In this document: positions 32,011-40,007 of the stretch, piece by piece | Layout: every line of letters begins with the position of its first letter | How positions within the stretch are numbered: position 1 is the first letter of the stretch | NCBI GenBank assembly: GCA_028724585.1 | Contig: JAQYCQ010000012.1 | Span: forward strand, 1-40,181 | Direction: 5' to 3' | Source of the DNA: Bacillota bacterium | GTDB lineage: Bacteria; Bacillota; Clostridia; Peptostreptococcales; Anaerovoracaceae | DNA: 40,181 nt | The notes under the pieces: model-generated | Database searches by the model: none | Told to the model about the DNA's origin: nothing | Seen by the model: the letters and a program-made list of their open reading frames with translations, nothing else | Program-made: the position numbers and the translations under genes

Positions 32011-32673
32011 ATGAAAAAGTATGTCGCTGAATTCATCGGCACGCTTGCTCTCGTATTCTTCGGCTGCGGTACCGCTGCCGCTGTAGGATGCGATGCCGAG
32101 AGCGGAGCAGGCTATCTCATCACAGCCCTGGCCTTTGGACTCACAATCGTCGCTATGGCTTATTCCATCGGAAACGTTTCAGGATGCCACGTCAATCCTG
32201 CGGTATCCATAGGAATGCTGGTAAGCGGCAGGATGTCCGTCAAGGATTTCATAGGTTACGTAGTGGCTCAGTGTCTTGGCGCTATCGTGGGCGCGGCTCT
32301 GCTGATCCCTATGGTAGGGGTAAAGAGCGGACTGGGAACAAACGGCCTGTATAACGGCCAGATCGGGGTTTCCATCCTTATCGAGTGCGTGCTGACATTC
32401 ATGTTCGTACTCGCGGTCCTCGGCGCTACTGACAAAGCTGAGAACGGCGCGGTAGCCGGACTGGTGATCGGTCTTTCGCTGACGCTTGTACACCTCATCG
32501 GCATCCACTTCACAGGAACTTCAGTAAATCCTGCCAGAAGCCTTGGACCGGTCCTCTTCGTAGGCGGAGATGCTCTCTCATGCCTCTGGGTATTCATTGT
32601 GGCACCGCTCATCGGTGGAGCACTCGCGGCTCTCTGCTACCGTTTCCTGACTTCAGGCGCTGAAGAGAAATAA
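32011..32673 (+). CDS. aqpZ: Aquaporin, AqpZ-like
   Basis: The 220-residue product starts after AAGGAGG. It has six membrane spans and two half-helices with NPA at 62-64 (HVNPAV) and 173-175 (SVNPARS). The pore-lining set Phe42, His161, Thr170 and Arg176 aligns with the water-selective filter of E. coli AqpZ rather than with GlpF, so water is the likely main substrate. It is a single-gene unit with an operator-like palindrome in its promoter and a terminator at 32766. Confidence 0.93.
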   Translation: MKKYVAEFIGTLALVFFGCGTAAAVGCDAESGAGYLITALAFGLTIVAMAYSIGNVSGCHVNPAVSIGMLVSGRMSVKDFIGYVVAQCLGAIVGAALLIPMVGVKSGLGTNGLYNGQIGVSILIECVLTFMFVLAVLGATDKAENGAVAGLVIGLSLTLVHLIGIHFTGTSVNPARSLGPVLFVGGDALSCLWVFIVAPLIGGALAALCYRFLTSGAEEK

Positions 32674-32688
32674 CAGATCTGATACTTC

Positions 32689-32742
32689 GTCCGCTCCGCG
32701 GACATTCCGCCGGCCAGCCGGCGGAATGTCGACGGAGTCGAC
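32689..32742. repeat. Compound mini-hairpin repeat: three overlapping palindromes
   Basis: GTCCGC-TCC-GCGGAC (32689-32703) overlaps a perfect 14-bp-stem hairpin with a 2-base loop (32701-32730; arms begin GACATTCCGC), which overlaps GTCGAC-GGA-GTCGAC (32728-32742). Each shares three bases with the next. Confidence 0.9.
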
Positions 32743-32765
32743 GGTAAAAAGAAGAAATATATTAA

Positions 32766-32798
32766 AACGACCGCTTAATTGACAAAGCGGCCGTTTTT
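32766..32798 (+). terminator. Terminator after the aquaporin gene
   Basis: AACG and CCGCTT pair with AAGCGG and CGTT, with one internal mismatch, followed by a T-run. Confidence 0.85.
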
Positions 32799-32819
32799 CT
32801 TTTTCATTCATCCGGTATA

Positions 32820-32828
32820 TGATAGAAT
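32820..32828 (+). promoter_or_regulatory. Extended -10 promoter (TGaTAGAAT)
   Basis: TGaTAGAAT lies 42 bases before the CARF-like gene, downstream of the aquaporin terminator. Confidence 0.5.
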
Positions 32829-32870
32829 GAAGAGCGGAAGTAAAATTAACGAAATAATGGGAGAAAATAT

Positions 32871-33440
32871 ATGAAAAGATCAGCTATCTGCATTTTACCG
32901 GCCGAAAAGACGGCCAGCAGAAAATATAAAGGCTATGGAAATCTGGAGCTTGCGGATACAGCGGTTCATTATCCGATCAACGCTATGCTGGAAAAGACCC
33001 TGAAGCCTGAAGATAAGATAGATATATTCCTTTTAGTCCAGGATGACCAGAGCGGTCAGGCCAGAAGGAACGAGAAGGAGTTCAGAGAAGAATTCGCGAA
33101 GATAAACAGAAAGATAAAAGCTGACGCCGCTTTCCACGTAATAGAATATCCAGACGGCATCCTGGAGGTTGAGACCCGTAAGAAACTAAGCGATGAGCTC
33201 TCTGATCCTTTTGTCTTCAATGACAATTTTGCTATTGACATCACGTACGGGCCTAAGGATCTGTGGCAGGTCGTTTTTACGGCTCTTATCGTTGCCGAGA
33301 AGTATCTCAATTCTAAAGTGGAAACGGTGATCTACGCGGAAGCGGCTCTTAATGTCGATAAGTCAGAGGAGATCGTGATCGGAAATATGATGTCTCTCTA
33401 CACAAGATACGTTGAGATAGAGAAGAATTATAAGCTGTAG
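32871..33440 (+). CDS. Small CARF-like (TM1812/Csx1-type) protein
   Basis: The 189-residue product starts at ATG 32871; the ribosome site is GGGAGAAA. It alternates strands and helices from the first residues (MKRSAICILPAEK). DIFLLVQDDQSG and FAIDITYGPKDLWQVVFTAL followed by KVETVIYAE look like the Rossmann-type CARF domain of Csx1/TM1812 proteins, where the equivalent motif is D-x-S/T-H-G. Here His is Tyr. No HEPN or other effector domain is attached and no CRISPR genes are near. It may sense or cleave a cyclic oligonucleotide, or belong to a different Rossmann family; the assignment is by pattern only. Confidence 0.5.
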   Translation: MKRSAICILPAEKTASRKYKGYGNLELADTAVHYPINAMLEKTLKPEDKIDIFLLVQDDQSGQARRNEKEFREEFAKINRKIKADAAFHVIEYPDGILEVETRKKLSDELSDPFVFNDNFAIDITYGPKDLWQVVFTALIVAEKYLNSKVETVIYAEAALNVDKSEEIVIGNMMSLYTRYVEIEKNYKL

Positions 33441-33475
33441 GGCTTTTGACGGCAGGCATCTGCCTTGAAGCTGCA

Positions 33476-33624
33476 AAGATCACAGGCAGTATACCGGCGT
33501 GATCTTGCTGAAAGAATATTATTAATAAATATCGTGTTGATCTTTCATTGCCAGCATATAGAATGCTAGTAGTGAAAGTGAATTAATCGTGATGAAATAA
33601 TAATATTACGTTTTTTTACGTAAT
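33476..33624. other. Three inverted repeats between the CARF-like and GGDEF genes
   Basis: AAGATCAC/GTGATCTT (33476-33506), a nested hairpin CTTTCA...TGAAAG enclosing AGCAT/ATGCT (33542-33578), and ATTACGT/ACGTAAT with a T-only loop (33605-33624). None has a clear terminator T-run except the last, which is followed by TTTT. They may be regulatory sites for the GGDEF gene. Confidence 0.5.
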
Positions 33625-33656
33625 TTTTGCGGCATATGAGCATATAGGATAGATTG

Positions 33657-34517
33657 ATGAAGAAATTTGACAGGCAGGAATTGGAATCATGGATGGTCGA
33701 GCTCCGTAAGCTGTTCGATGAGGTACGGCTCGTGGACCCTTCAAGTCTGCGACGTCTGGCTTTTAACGGCGATAAACTCGTGGATACGGGGACCCTCTGC
33801 CATGAAGTATGGAAATACCCTCAGCGATGCGTGAACTGCGTCTCAGCCAGGGCTTTATCTGAGGGAAGGAAGCAGACTAAGATAGAGTTCATCGCTGACC
33901 GTGCCTTTTTTGTCGTCGGAGAACCGTTTGATGTCGGCGGCAGGGAATGCGTTATGGAATGCATCCTGGAGATGAATGACTTCCTGATGTCCTCATTCGG
34001 AGACAACATATTCAGGCAGAAGATCGAGTCTGTTAATGACAAGATCTATAAAGATTCGCTTACGGGTGTTTTCAACCGCAAGTATTACGATGAGGTCGCG
34101 AAGGGGCTTTTCTGCAGCTGTGTCGTTTTTATCGATATAGATAAATTTAAAGGTGTCAACGATGAATACGGCCACGGTGCTGGAGATATGGTACTCCGTG
34201 CTGTCGCTGAAGAGATAGGGAAAAATATCCGCAGCACAGATGGGCTGATACGCTACGGAGGAGATGAATTCCTGCTATTTTTTACGGGTCGTTATCTGAA
34301 GGATGCATTCGTCCGCAAAATGAAGAAGATCCGGGATGATGTCGCGTCGATCCGCTTTGCGGAGATGCCGGATATCCGCATTTCGCTGAGCATAGGCGCA
34401 GTGTTTGCCTCAGGAAAACTGGAGGATCTGGTCTCGGAAGCTGACCGGCAGATGTACGCGGCGAAAAGATCAGAAGGTCATATTTCCGTCTGTTCCGGTG
34501 AAGACGATGATCATTAG
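33657..34517 (+). CDS. Diguanylate cyclase with N-terminal cysteine-containing sensor domain
   Basis: The 286-residue product starts at ATG 33657; the ribosome site is weak (AGGAT). Residues 1 to about 125 form a soluble domain with CHEVWKYPQRCVNCVSARAL, whose three cysteines (one plus CxxC) could bind metal, an Fe-S cluster or form disulfides. A GGDEF domain follows: DSLTGVFNRKYYDE, FIDIDKFKGVNDEYGH, an intact active site GGDEF, and an RxxD inhibitory site (RSTD) five residues before it. It should make cyclic di-GMP with product feedback. Linkage of redox state to signalling is inferred. Confidence 0.88.
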   Translation: MKKFDRQELESWMVELRKLFDEVRLVDPSSLRRLAFNGDKLVDTGTLCHEVWKYPQRCVNCVSARALSEGRKQTKIEFIADRAFFVVGEPFDVGGRECVMECILEMNDFLMSSFGDNIFRQKIESVNDKIYKDSLTGVFNRKYYDEVAKGLFCSCVVFIDIDKFKGVNDEYGHGAGDMVLRAVAEEIGKNIRSTDGLIRYGGDEFLLFFTGRYLKDAFVRKMKKIRDDVASIRFAEMPDIRISLSIGAVFASGKLEDLVSEADRQMYAAKRSEGHISVCSGEDDDH

Positions 34518-34629
34518 TGAAGATCTGCAAAACTCTTTGTCAGAAGCATCAACTATACCATAAATGTTTATTGTAGATCAGATATACCTCCTCTATTCCA
34601 TGTACCTGGCTGATTATGCCAGCGTGCTT

Positions 34630-34662
34630 GTCGGCTCGGCCGACGGGGCCGCCTTCGGCGGC
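34630..34662. repeat. Mini-hairpin repeat, pair
   Basis: Perfect GTCGGC-TCG-GCCGAC (34630-34644), GGG, then perfect GCCGCC-TTC-GGCGGC (34648-34662). Confidence 0.85.
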
Positions 34663-34690
34663 ATGTAAAACCTATCAACCTTATAAGTAA

Positions 34691-34720
34691 TTGACATAAA
34701 GTCATGATTTCGTGTATCAT
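34691..34720 (+). promoter_or_regulatory. Promoter of the AGCS symporter gene
   Basis: Consensus TTGACA (34691-34696), 18-base spacer, TATCAT (34715-34720). Confidence 0.7.
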
Positions 34721-34767
34721 AAGCTCATATTATCTGCCTTTCGGCGGAAAGAAAGGAGAAAGAGTTT

Positions 34768-36207
34768 ATGGAACAGATTTCTGAATTCATGAACTGGCTC
34801 GACGGGGTCCTGTGGGGTACGCCTATGACGGTGATAGTACTGGCTACAGGCATAATGCTGTCGATAAGGTTCGGTTTCAGATACCAGAGAAAGATAGGAT
34901 TTAACTTCAGGAACACTTTCGGACAGATGTTCTCAAAAGGAGAAGGCGAGGGAAGCGTATCAGGATTCCGCGCGGCATGTACTGCCCTGGCTAATACTAT
35001 CGGCACAGGAAACATCAGCGGAGTCGCGACCGCTATCGTCAGCGGAGGGCCGGGAGCCCTGGTCTGGATGTGGGTCTCGGCCTTTTTCGGAATGTCGACT
35101 AAAGCATGCGAGATCATCATAGGCCAGCGATACAGAGAACACTATAAAAAATCTATGGACGAGTATGTATGCGACAGGTCCTTCGTGCTCAAGAATGCTT
35201 TCGGATGGAAGAAGGGCGCGGTCGTTCTGGCAGTCTTCTGTTTCATATTCGGTCCCTGGACCTGCTCTGTGCAGACCGAGGCTGTAACCAGCTCGATGAA
35301 TACAGCCTTCGGTATCTCGCCGCTCACGATGGACATCATCATCGGCGTCACCTGCCTGGTGACTATCTGGGGAGGGCTTAAAAGGATTTCAGGCGTAATG
35401 TCTAAAGCCGTGCCTATAATGGCCGTTCTCTATATAGCTATGGGGCTTGGAGTAGTAATTCTGAATTTCAGGGAGATCCCGGAAGTTGTGGAACTCATCT
35501 TCAAGAGCGCTTTTTCGCCGGTCTCAGCGGTCGGCGGATTCGCTGGAGCAACGGTCAGGGATGCCGTACAGTTCGGCGTGGCACGAGGTATTTATTCCAA
35601 TGACGCCGGCACAGGCTACGGAATGATAGCCCACGCTCCCGCTAAAACAGACCATCCGGTACGTCAGTCGGTATGGGGCTGGGGAGAGATTACTCTCGAC
35701 ACGATGGTCATATGCTCTATAACAGCCTTTACCATCATCATGACCGGCTCCTACTATAAAACGGACGGCACCAGCGGAGCGCTGACTACCGCGGCATTTA
35801 CTGAAGCTTACGGCGCTGTCGGCGGCAAACTTACGGCTATAGCTATCACCGTGTTCGCGTGGACGACCATCATAGGCATGTACTACACATGCGAGAAATC
35901 CGTCAACTACGCCTTCGGAGATACTAAGCTCAACCGCAGGATCCGCCCATTCTACATGATCTACTATATGATCCCCTGCGTTGTGCTGTATAATATTCAG
36001 GCGGACACGCTTTGGGCCTTCACCGACATACTGTCGGCTATGTATGTGGCGATAACCCTTTTTATAATATACGCTAAACACAAGGAGATATTCGCCCTGT
36101 TCGACGATTTCTGGAAACGCTTCCTTCCGGCAAAGGAGAGAGGTGAAAACCCTCCGGTGATATCGTTCGACTGCAGCGAAGAGAATACCGCGGGATCCGC
36201 GGAATAA
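34768..36207 (+). CDS. Amino acid:cation symporter, AGCS family
   Basis: The 479-residue product starts after AAAGGAG. It has about eleven hydrophobic segments and the AGCS hallmarks GTGNISGVATAI, GPGALVWMWVSAFFGMSTK, and GIYSNDAGTGYGMIAHA. Members carry alanine or glycine inwards with sodium. A short hydrophilic tail ends the protein. A weak terminator separates it from mmuM. Confidence 0.92.
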   Translation: MEQISEFMNWLDGVLWGTPMTVIVLATGIMLSIRFGFRYQRKIGFNFRNTFGQMFSKGEGEGSVSGFRAACTALANTIGTGNISGVATAIVSGGPGALVWMWVSAFFGMSTKACEIIIGQRYREHYKKSMDEYVCDRSFVLKNAFGWKKGAVVLAVFCFIFGPWTCSVQTEAVTSSMNTAFGISPLTMDIIIGVTCLVTIWGGLKRISGVMSKAVPIMAVLYIAMGLGVVILNFREIPEVVELIFKSAFSPVSAVGGFAGATVRDAVQFGVARGIYSNDAGTGYGMIAHAPAKTDHPVRQSVWGWGEITLDTMVICSITAFTIIMTGSYYKTDGTSGALTTAAFTEAYGAVGGKLTAIAITVFAWTTIIGMYYTCEKSVNYAFGDTKLNRRIRPFYMIYYMIPCVVLYNIQADTLWAFTDILSAMYVAITLFIIYAKHKEIFALFDDFWKRFLPAKERGENPPVISFDCSEENTAGSAE

Positions 36208-36214
36208 AAAAGTG

Positions 36215-36245
36215 TCCCGTCACGGCATATGCCGGGCGGGATTTT
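36215..36245 (+). terminator. Weak terminator after the AGCS gene
   Basis: TCCCG pairs with CGGGA and CGGCAT with ATGCCG inside, followed by TTTT. Read-through into mmuM is possible. Confidence 0.6.
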
Positions 36246-36266
36246 CCATATTTTCAGGAGAAAAAA

Positions 36267-37226
36267 ATGAGCAGATTTGACGAACTTATCAAGACAAAGA
36301 AAAGGCTGGTAATGGACGGCCCCATGGGAACGGAGCTTGAGACCCGCGGCTATGATGTGAACGACGCGCTCTGGAGCGCTAAATTCCTCAGAGAGGATCC
36401 GGGGGCTATAGAGCAGATCCATTATGACTACTTTGCGGCGGGAGCTGATATAGTGACATGTGCCAGCTATCAGGCTTCTATCCCAGGCTTTCTCAAGGCA
36501 GGTTACAGCGAGGTGGACGCCGAGGAACTTATAGCTCTTTCCATGAAGCTGGTGCTGGAGGCCAGAGAGCGCTGGTGGAATGATTCCGGAAGAGAAAGCG
36601 GCCGCCCATATCCGCTGGCAGCGGGAGATATAGGTCCTTATGGAGCTTATCTGGCCGATGGGAGCGAATACACAGGGGCCTATGAGCTGACGGAACAGCA
36701 GTACCGTGATTTTCATCTGCGCAGGATGCAGATATTAAAAGACGCCGGAGCAGAGATCTTCGCTGTGGAAACAATGCCGCGGCTGGACGAGGCTGTCAGC
36801 TGCGCCCGCATGCTTGAGGATCTGGACGCAGACTACTGGATCAGCTTCAGCTTCAGAAATGAAAATGAGATAAGCGAAGGGACGGACATTAAGACCGTAG
36901 TTGAAGCCCTGAAGGATCTCCCTCATCTTAAGGCTCTGGGCGTAAACTGCACTCCTCCTGAGATAGTAGAGAAGATCATTGAGGGATACCGCTCCTGCAC
37001 TGACCTTCCGATATGCGCTTATCCGAACAGCGGTGAGATCTATGACGGCATCACAAAGACCTGGCACGGAGCACCGGACGGGATATGCTTCAGCGACAGG
37101 ATCCAGAAATGGATAGACGCAGGAGCATCGCTGATAGGAGGCTGCTGCCGCACGAGACCTGATGATATAAAAGCGGTGGCATCCAGGATGCATAAAAAAG
37201 TAAGGGTGAGAGGAGCGGATCGTTAA
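36267..37226 (+). CDS. mmuM: Homocysteine S-methyltransferase
   Basis: The 319-residue product starts after AGGAG. MDGPMGTELETRGYDVND, the AAGADIVTCASYQAS segment, GVNCTPPE and the terminal GGCCRTRPDDI supply the barrel and the three zinc-binding cysteines of the MmuM/Pfam S-methyl_trans family. It should make methionine from homocysteine with S-methylmethionine or S-adenosylmethionine as donor. The RarD-like permease follows three bases later, which suggests import or export of a related compound. Confidence 0.93.
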   Translation: MSRFDELIKTKKRLVMDGPMGTELETRGYDVNDALWSAKFLREDPGAIEQIHYDYFAAGADIVTCASYQASIPGFLKAGYSEVDAEELIALSMKLVLEARERWWNDSGRESGRPYPLAAGDIGPYGAYLADGSEYTGAYELTEQQYRDFHLRRMQILKDAGAEIFAVETMPRLDEAVSCARMLEDLDADYWISFSFRNENEISEGTDIKTVVEALKDLPHLKALGVNCTPPEIVEKIIEGYRSCTDLPICAYPNSGEIYDGITKTWHGAPDGICFSDRIQKWIDAGASLIGGCCRTRPDDIKAVASRMHKKVRVRGADR

Positions 37227-37229
37227 ATA

Positions 37230-38114
37230 ATGGATGAACAGTACAGAAAGGGCCTGCGGGAGATACTTCTCTGCATGGCCATGTGGGGCGTGCTCCCGAT
37301 ATACTGGAAGACGCTCGTCCCTATAAGCTCGGCGGTGATCATAATCTACAGGATGCTGCTGGTGTTCGTGTTCGCCCTCCTGTTCGCTCTCAGGAAATAC
37401 AGCCTGAAAGAGATATTCACTCCGCTCAAGGATGTAAGGAAGACAGGAAAATTCCTTCTTGCCGGAATAGTCGTCACCTTCAACTGGAGCTCCTACATCT
37501 GGGCTGTAAATTCCGGACATATTATCCAGTCCAGCGTGGGCTACTATATAGAGCCAATGATCGTTGCCCTTTTCGGGATGATCTTCTTCCACGAGAAGCT
37601 GACCAGGTATAAAACGGCGGCACTGCTCTTCGCGCTGGCAGCCCTGGTCATCATGCTTGTGCATTACGGGCAGCTTCCGACCATAGCCCTGGCGATCGCC
37701 GGCTCCTTCGCCGTATATTCGGCTATCAAGAAGAGCGTGACCGAGCCGCCCGCAGTTTCGCTTGTCTACGAAACGGTCTTTCTGGCGCCTATTGCTCTGG
37801 CTATCGTGATATACCTGGAAGTCACAGGCAAAGGAGCGCTGAGCCAGGGACAGCCTTACCAGTACGCGCTCCTCATGCTCTGCGGTCTTTTTACAGTACT
37901 TCCGCTCGGTCTGTTCGCGGCGGCAGCCCAGAAGATACCCATGTTCACGCTGGGAGTGGCTGAGTACCTGAGCCCGACCATCTCCCTGCTCATAGGCATC
38001 TTCCTTTACCATGAACCTATGGACAGAGTGCAGATGCTTTCTCTGGCGGTCATCTGGGTGGGCCTGGTATTTTTCAGCTTCGGCGAATTCCGCGAGTCAC
38101 GGTCCCGCGCTTAG
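37230..38114 (+). CDS. EamA/RarD-type membrane transporter
   Basis: The 294-residue product starts three bases after mmuM. It has about ten hydrophobic helices in two EamA repeats and RarD-type landmarks (WGVLPIYWK near 20, NWSSYIWAVNSGHIIQSSVGYYIEP near 90, AEYLSPTISLLIGIF near the end). Substrates of RarD proteins are mostly unknown; coupling to mmuM hints at a sulfur amino acid or its precursor. Confidence 0.88.
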   Translation: MDEQYRKGLREILLCMAMWGVLPIYWKTLVPISSAVIIIYRMLLVFVFALLFALRKYSLKEIFTPLKDVRKTGKFLLAGIVVTFNWSSYIWAVNSGHIIQSSVGYYIEPMIVALFGMIFFHEKLTRYKTAALLFALAALVIMLVHYGQLPTIALAIAGSFAVYSAIKKSVTEPPAVSLVYETVFLAPIALAIVIYLEVTGKGALSQGQPYQYALLMLCGLFTVLPLGLFAAAAQKIPMFTLGVAEYLSPTISLLIGIFLYHEPMDRVQMLSLAVIWVGLVFFSFGEFRESRSRA

Positions 38115-38120
38115 CTTTTT

Positions 38121-38150
38121 ATGCGGAGCATCTCTGTCCGCGGAGCGGTC
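38121..38150. repeat. Mini-hairpin repeat, pair
   Basis: ATGC-GGA-GCAT (38121-38131), then GTCCGC-GGA-GCGGTC (38136-38150, one mismatch). Both hairpins have a GGA triloop. Confidence 0.85.
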
Positions 38151-38185
38151 GAGGGAATATGGATTTAAAAATATCCGTTACCTGC

Positions 38186-38200
38186 GTGAGCTCCGCTCAC
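38186..38200. repeat. Mini-hairpin repeat, single
   Basis: A perfect GTGAGC-TCC-GCTCAC hairpin flanked by TGC and AGG, as at 31823. Confidence 0.85.
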
Positions 38201-38275
38201 AGGAATGATGCTCTGTGATAAACTGGTGTATAATATTCTAGACTATTGATTTACTGCACTATAGCGGAGGAAACT

Positions 38276-38617
38276 ATGAACATACAGATATTCGGAACTA
38301 AGAAAAGCGCGGATACGAGGAAAGCGGAGCGTTACTTCAAGGAGCGCAGGATAAAATATCAGTTCGTAGACCTGAAGGAGAAGGGGCTCAGCAGAGGCGA
38401 GCTCAAGTCCGTGGCTCAGGCGGCCGGCGGAATCGATAACCTGCTGGATGAAAATTCTAAGGACCAGGACGGATACTATCTGATCAAATATCTGGCTGAC
38501 GAACAGAAGGCAGAAGAACTGCTCGACCATCCGCTGGTGCTTAAGCAGCCGATAGTGAGGAACGGTAAAAAAGCGACATTAGGTTATCAGCCGGACGTAT
38601 GGAAAGAATGGGAATAA
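38276..38617 (+). CDS. ArsC/Spx-family protein lacking the active-site cysteine
   Basis: The 113-residue product starts at ATG 38276 after GGAGG; an in-frame ATG at 38246 lacks a site. FGTKKSADTRKAERYFKERRIKY matches the thioredoxin-fold ArsC/Spx family, where the catalytic cysteine of this position (usually C in KKCxDTRKAE-like sequences) is Ser11 here. The protein contains no cysteine at all. Arsenate reduction or a disulfide switch is therefore unlikely; it may be a binding or regulatory member. A TATAAT -10 is at 38229-38234. Confidence 0.82.
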   Translation: MNIQIFGTKKSADTRKAERYFKERRIKYQFVDLKEKGLSRGELKSVAQAAGGIDNLLDENSKDQDGYYLIKYLADEQKAEELLDHPLVLKQPIVRNGKKATLGYQPDVWKEWE

Positions 38618-38623
38618 CGGTTT

Positions 38624-38652
38624 TCGCAAAGCGAGCTGTCCGCGGAGCGGAC
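38624..38652. repeat. Mini-hairpin repeat, pair
   Basis: TCGC-AAA-GCGA (38624-38634), then perfect GTCCGC-GGA-GCGGAC (38638-38652), just past the ArsC/Spx-like stop and before the reductase ribosome site. Confidence 0.85.
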
Positions 38653-38684
38653 GTTGAGAGCAAACGTTGAGTTCAGAGGTTTTT

Positions 38685-39875
38685 ATGCAATATAGAAAGG
38701 ACAGATACGGAGAAGACCTGTCGATCCTGGGGTTCGGATGCCTGAGGTTCTTAAAAAAGGGCGGAAGGATCGATATGGAGAAAGCAGAGGCGGCTGTGAT
38801 GGCTGCTTACAGGCAGGGCGTCAACTATTACGACACAGCTTATGTCTATCCGGGGAGCGAAGCGGCGATAGGCGAGATCTTCGAAAAGAACGGGATCCGC
38901 GACAAGATCAACATAGCTACCAAGCTGCCACAGTACCTGATAAACAGCAGAGAGGCAGTCGATAAGTATTTTGACGAGGAGCTTAAAAGGCTGAGAACAG
39001 ATTACATCGACTATTACCTGATGCATTACCTGTCTGACAAAGCCATGTGGGATAAGCTCAAGGCAGTCGGTATACTGGAATGGATCGAGGAGAAAAAGAA
39101 AAACGGGCAGATCAGGAATATAGGATTCTCCTATCACGGGGATACGGACGGATTCCTGAAGATTTTGGACGATTACGACTGGGATTTCTGCCAGATTCAG
39201 TACAATTACATAGATGAGGTGACTCAGGCAGGACGGAGGGGCCTCAACGCGGCCGCGGCTAAGGGTATCCCGGTCATCATCATGGAACCTCTGCGCGGAG
39301 GAAAACTGGTATACATGCTTCCGACAGGAGCGAAGAAAATGATGGCCGAGAACGGACATCACTGGTCGCCTGCTGAGTGGGGACTTCGCTGGCTGTATGA
39401 CCAGCCTGAGGTAACAGTGGTCCTTTCCGGAATGAACACCGTTGAAATGGTGGACGAAAACTGCAGGACCGCGTCCGGCGCGCCGTTAGGGCATCTCAGC
39501 GAGGATGACCAGAAGCTGATAAAGCAGGTGATAGCTGAGATACACCGGACGGAAAAGGTTGGCTGCACAGGCTGCAGATACTGCATGCCCTGTCCAAAGG
39601 GTGTTGACATACCAGGCCTCTTCGCGGCATATAACGGAATGTACACTGAATCAAAGAAGGAAGGCCGCATGATGTACGCGCAGACAGTCGGGCTCAGAAA
39701 GGAGCCTGCTTTCGCGACACAATGCGTGCAGTGCGGAAAATGCGAGAAGCACTGCCCTCAGAGCCTGCCTATACGGCATCTGCTGAAGGAGGCTGACCAC
39801 CAGGTACGGCCTTTATATATGAAGGCGGGAATTAATATCGCAAGGTGGTTCGTGTTCAGAAAGGCTAAAGAATAA
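38685..39875 (+). CDS. Aldo/keto reductase with C-terminal 2[4Fe-4S] ferredoxin domain
   Basis: The 396-residue product starts at ATG 38685 after AGAGG. Residues 1 to about 280 are an aldo/keto reductase barrel (LGFGCLRF, YYDTAYVYPGSE, and the TKLP strand). The C-terminal part has CTGCRYCMPCPKGVDIP and CVQCGKCEKHCPQSLPI, each typical of a [4Fe-4S] ferredoxin cluster. Such fusions are common in anaerobes; the electron partner and substrate are unknown. A nested hairpin follows. Confidence 0.92.
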   Translation: MQYRKDRYGEDLSILGFGCLRFLKKGGRIDMEKAEAAVMAAYRQGVNYYDTAYVYPGSEAAIGEIFEKNGIRDKINIATKLPQYLINSREAVDKYFDEELKRLRTDYIDYYLMHYLSDKAMWDKLKAVGILEWIEEKKKNGQIRNIGFSYHGDTDGFLKILDDYDWDFCQIQYNYIDEVTQAGRRGLNAAAAKGIPVIIMEPLRGGKLVYMLPTGAKKMMAENGHHWSPAEWGLRWLYDQPEVTVVLSGMNTVEMVDENCRTASGAPLGHLSEDDQKLIKQVIAEIHRTEKVGCTGCRYCMPCPKGVDIPGLFAAYNGMYTESKKEGRMMYAQTVGLRKEPAFATQCVQCGKCEKHCPQSLPIRHLLKEADHQVRPLYMKAGINIARWFVFRKAKE

Positions 39876-39906
39876 CGTAAAACTGTATATTTGAATCCAG
39901 TAAAGA

Positions 39907-39955
39907 TAAAGGACTGTCATGAAGGTTTATCATTATAAACCTCACCAATCCTTTA
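39907..39955. terminator. Nested hairpin after the reductase, possible bidirectional terminator
   Basis: TAAAGGA/TCCTTTA (39907-39913 and 39949-39955) encloses a perfect AGGTTTAT/ATAAACCT stem with a 4-base loop (39923-39942). No T-run follows on the plus strand, so terminator activity is uncertain. Confidence 0.5.
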
Positions 39956-40007
39956 GCAGATATCATGTCAATGACCTATCATGATCTCATGGATTGATCT
40001 ACAGAAT

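Noticed and set aside
36735-38012. 425-codon minus-strand frame
   Set aside because: Shadow of mmuM and the RarD-like gene; low-complexity Arg/His/Gln-rich product, no ribosome site.
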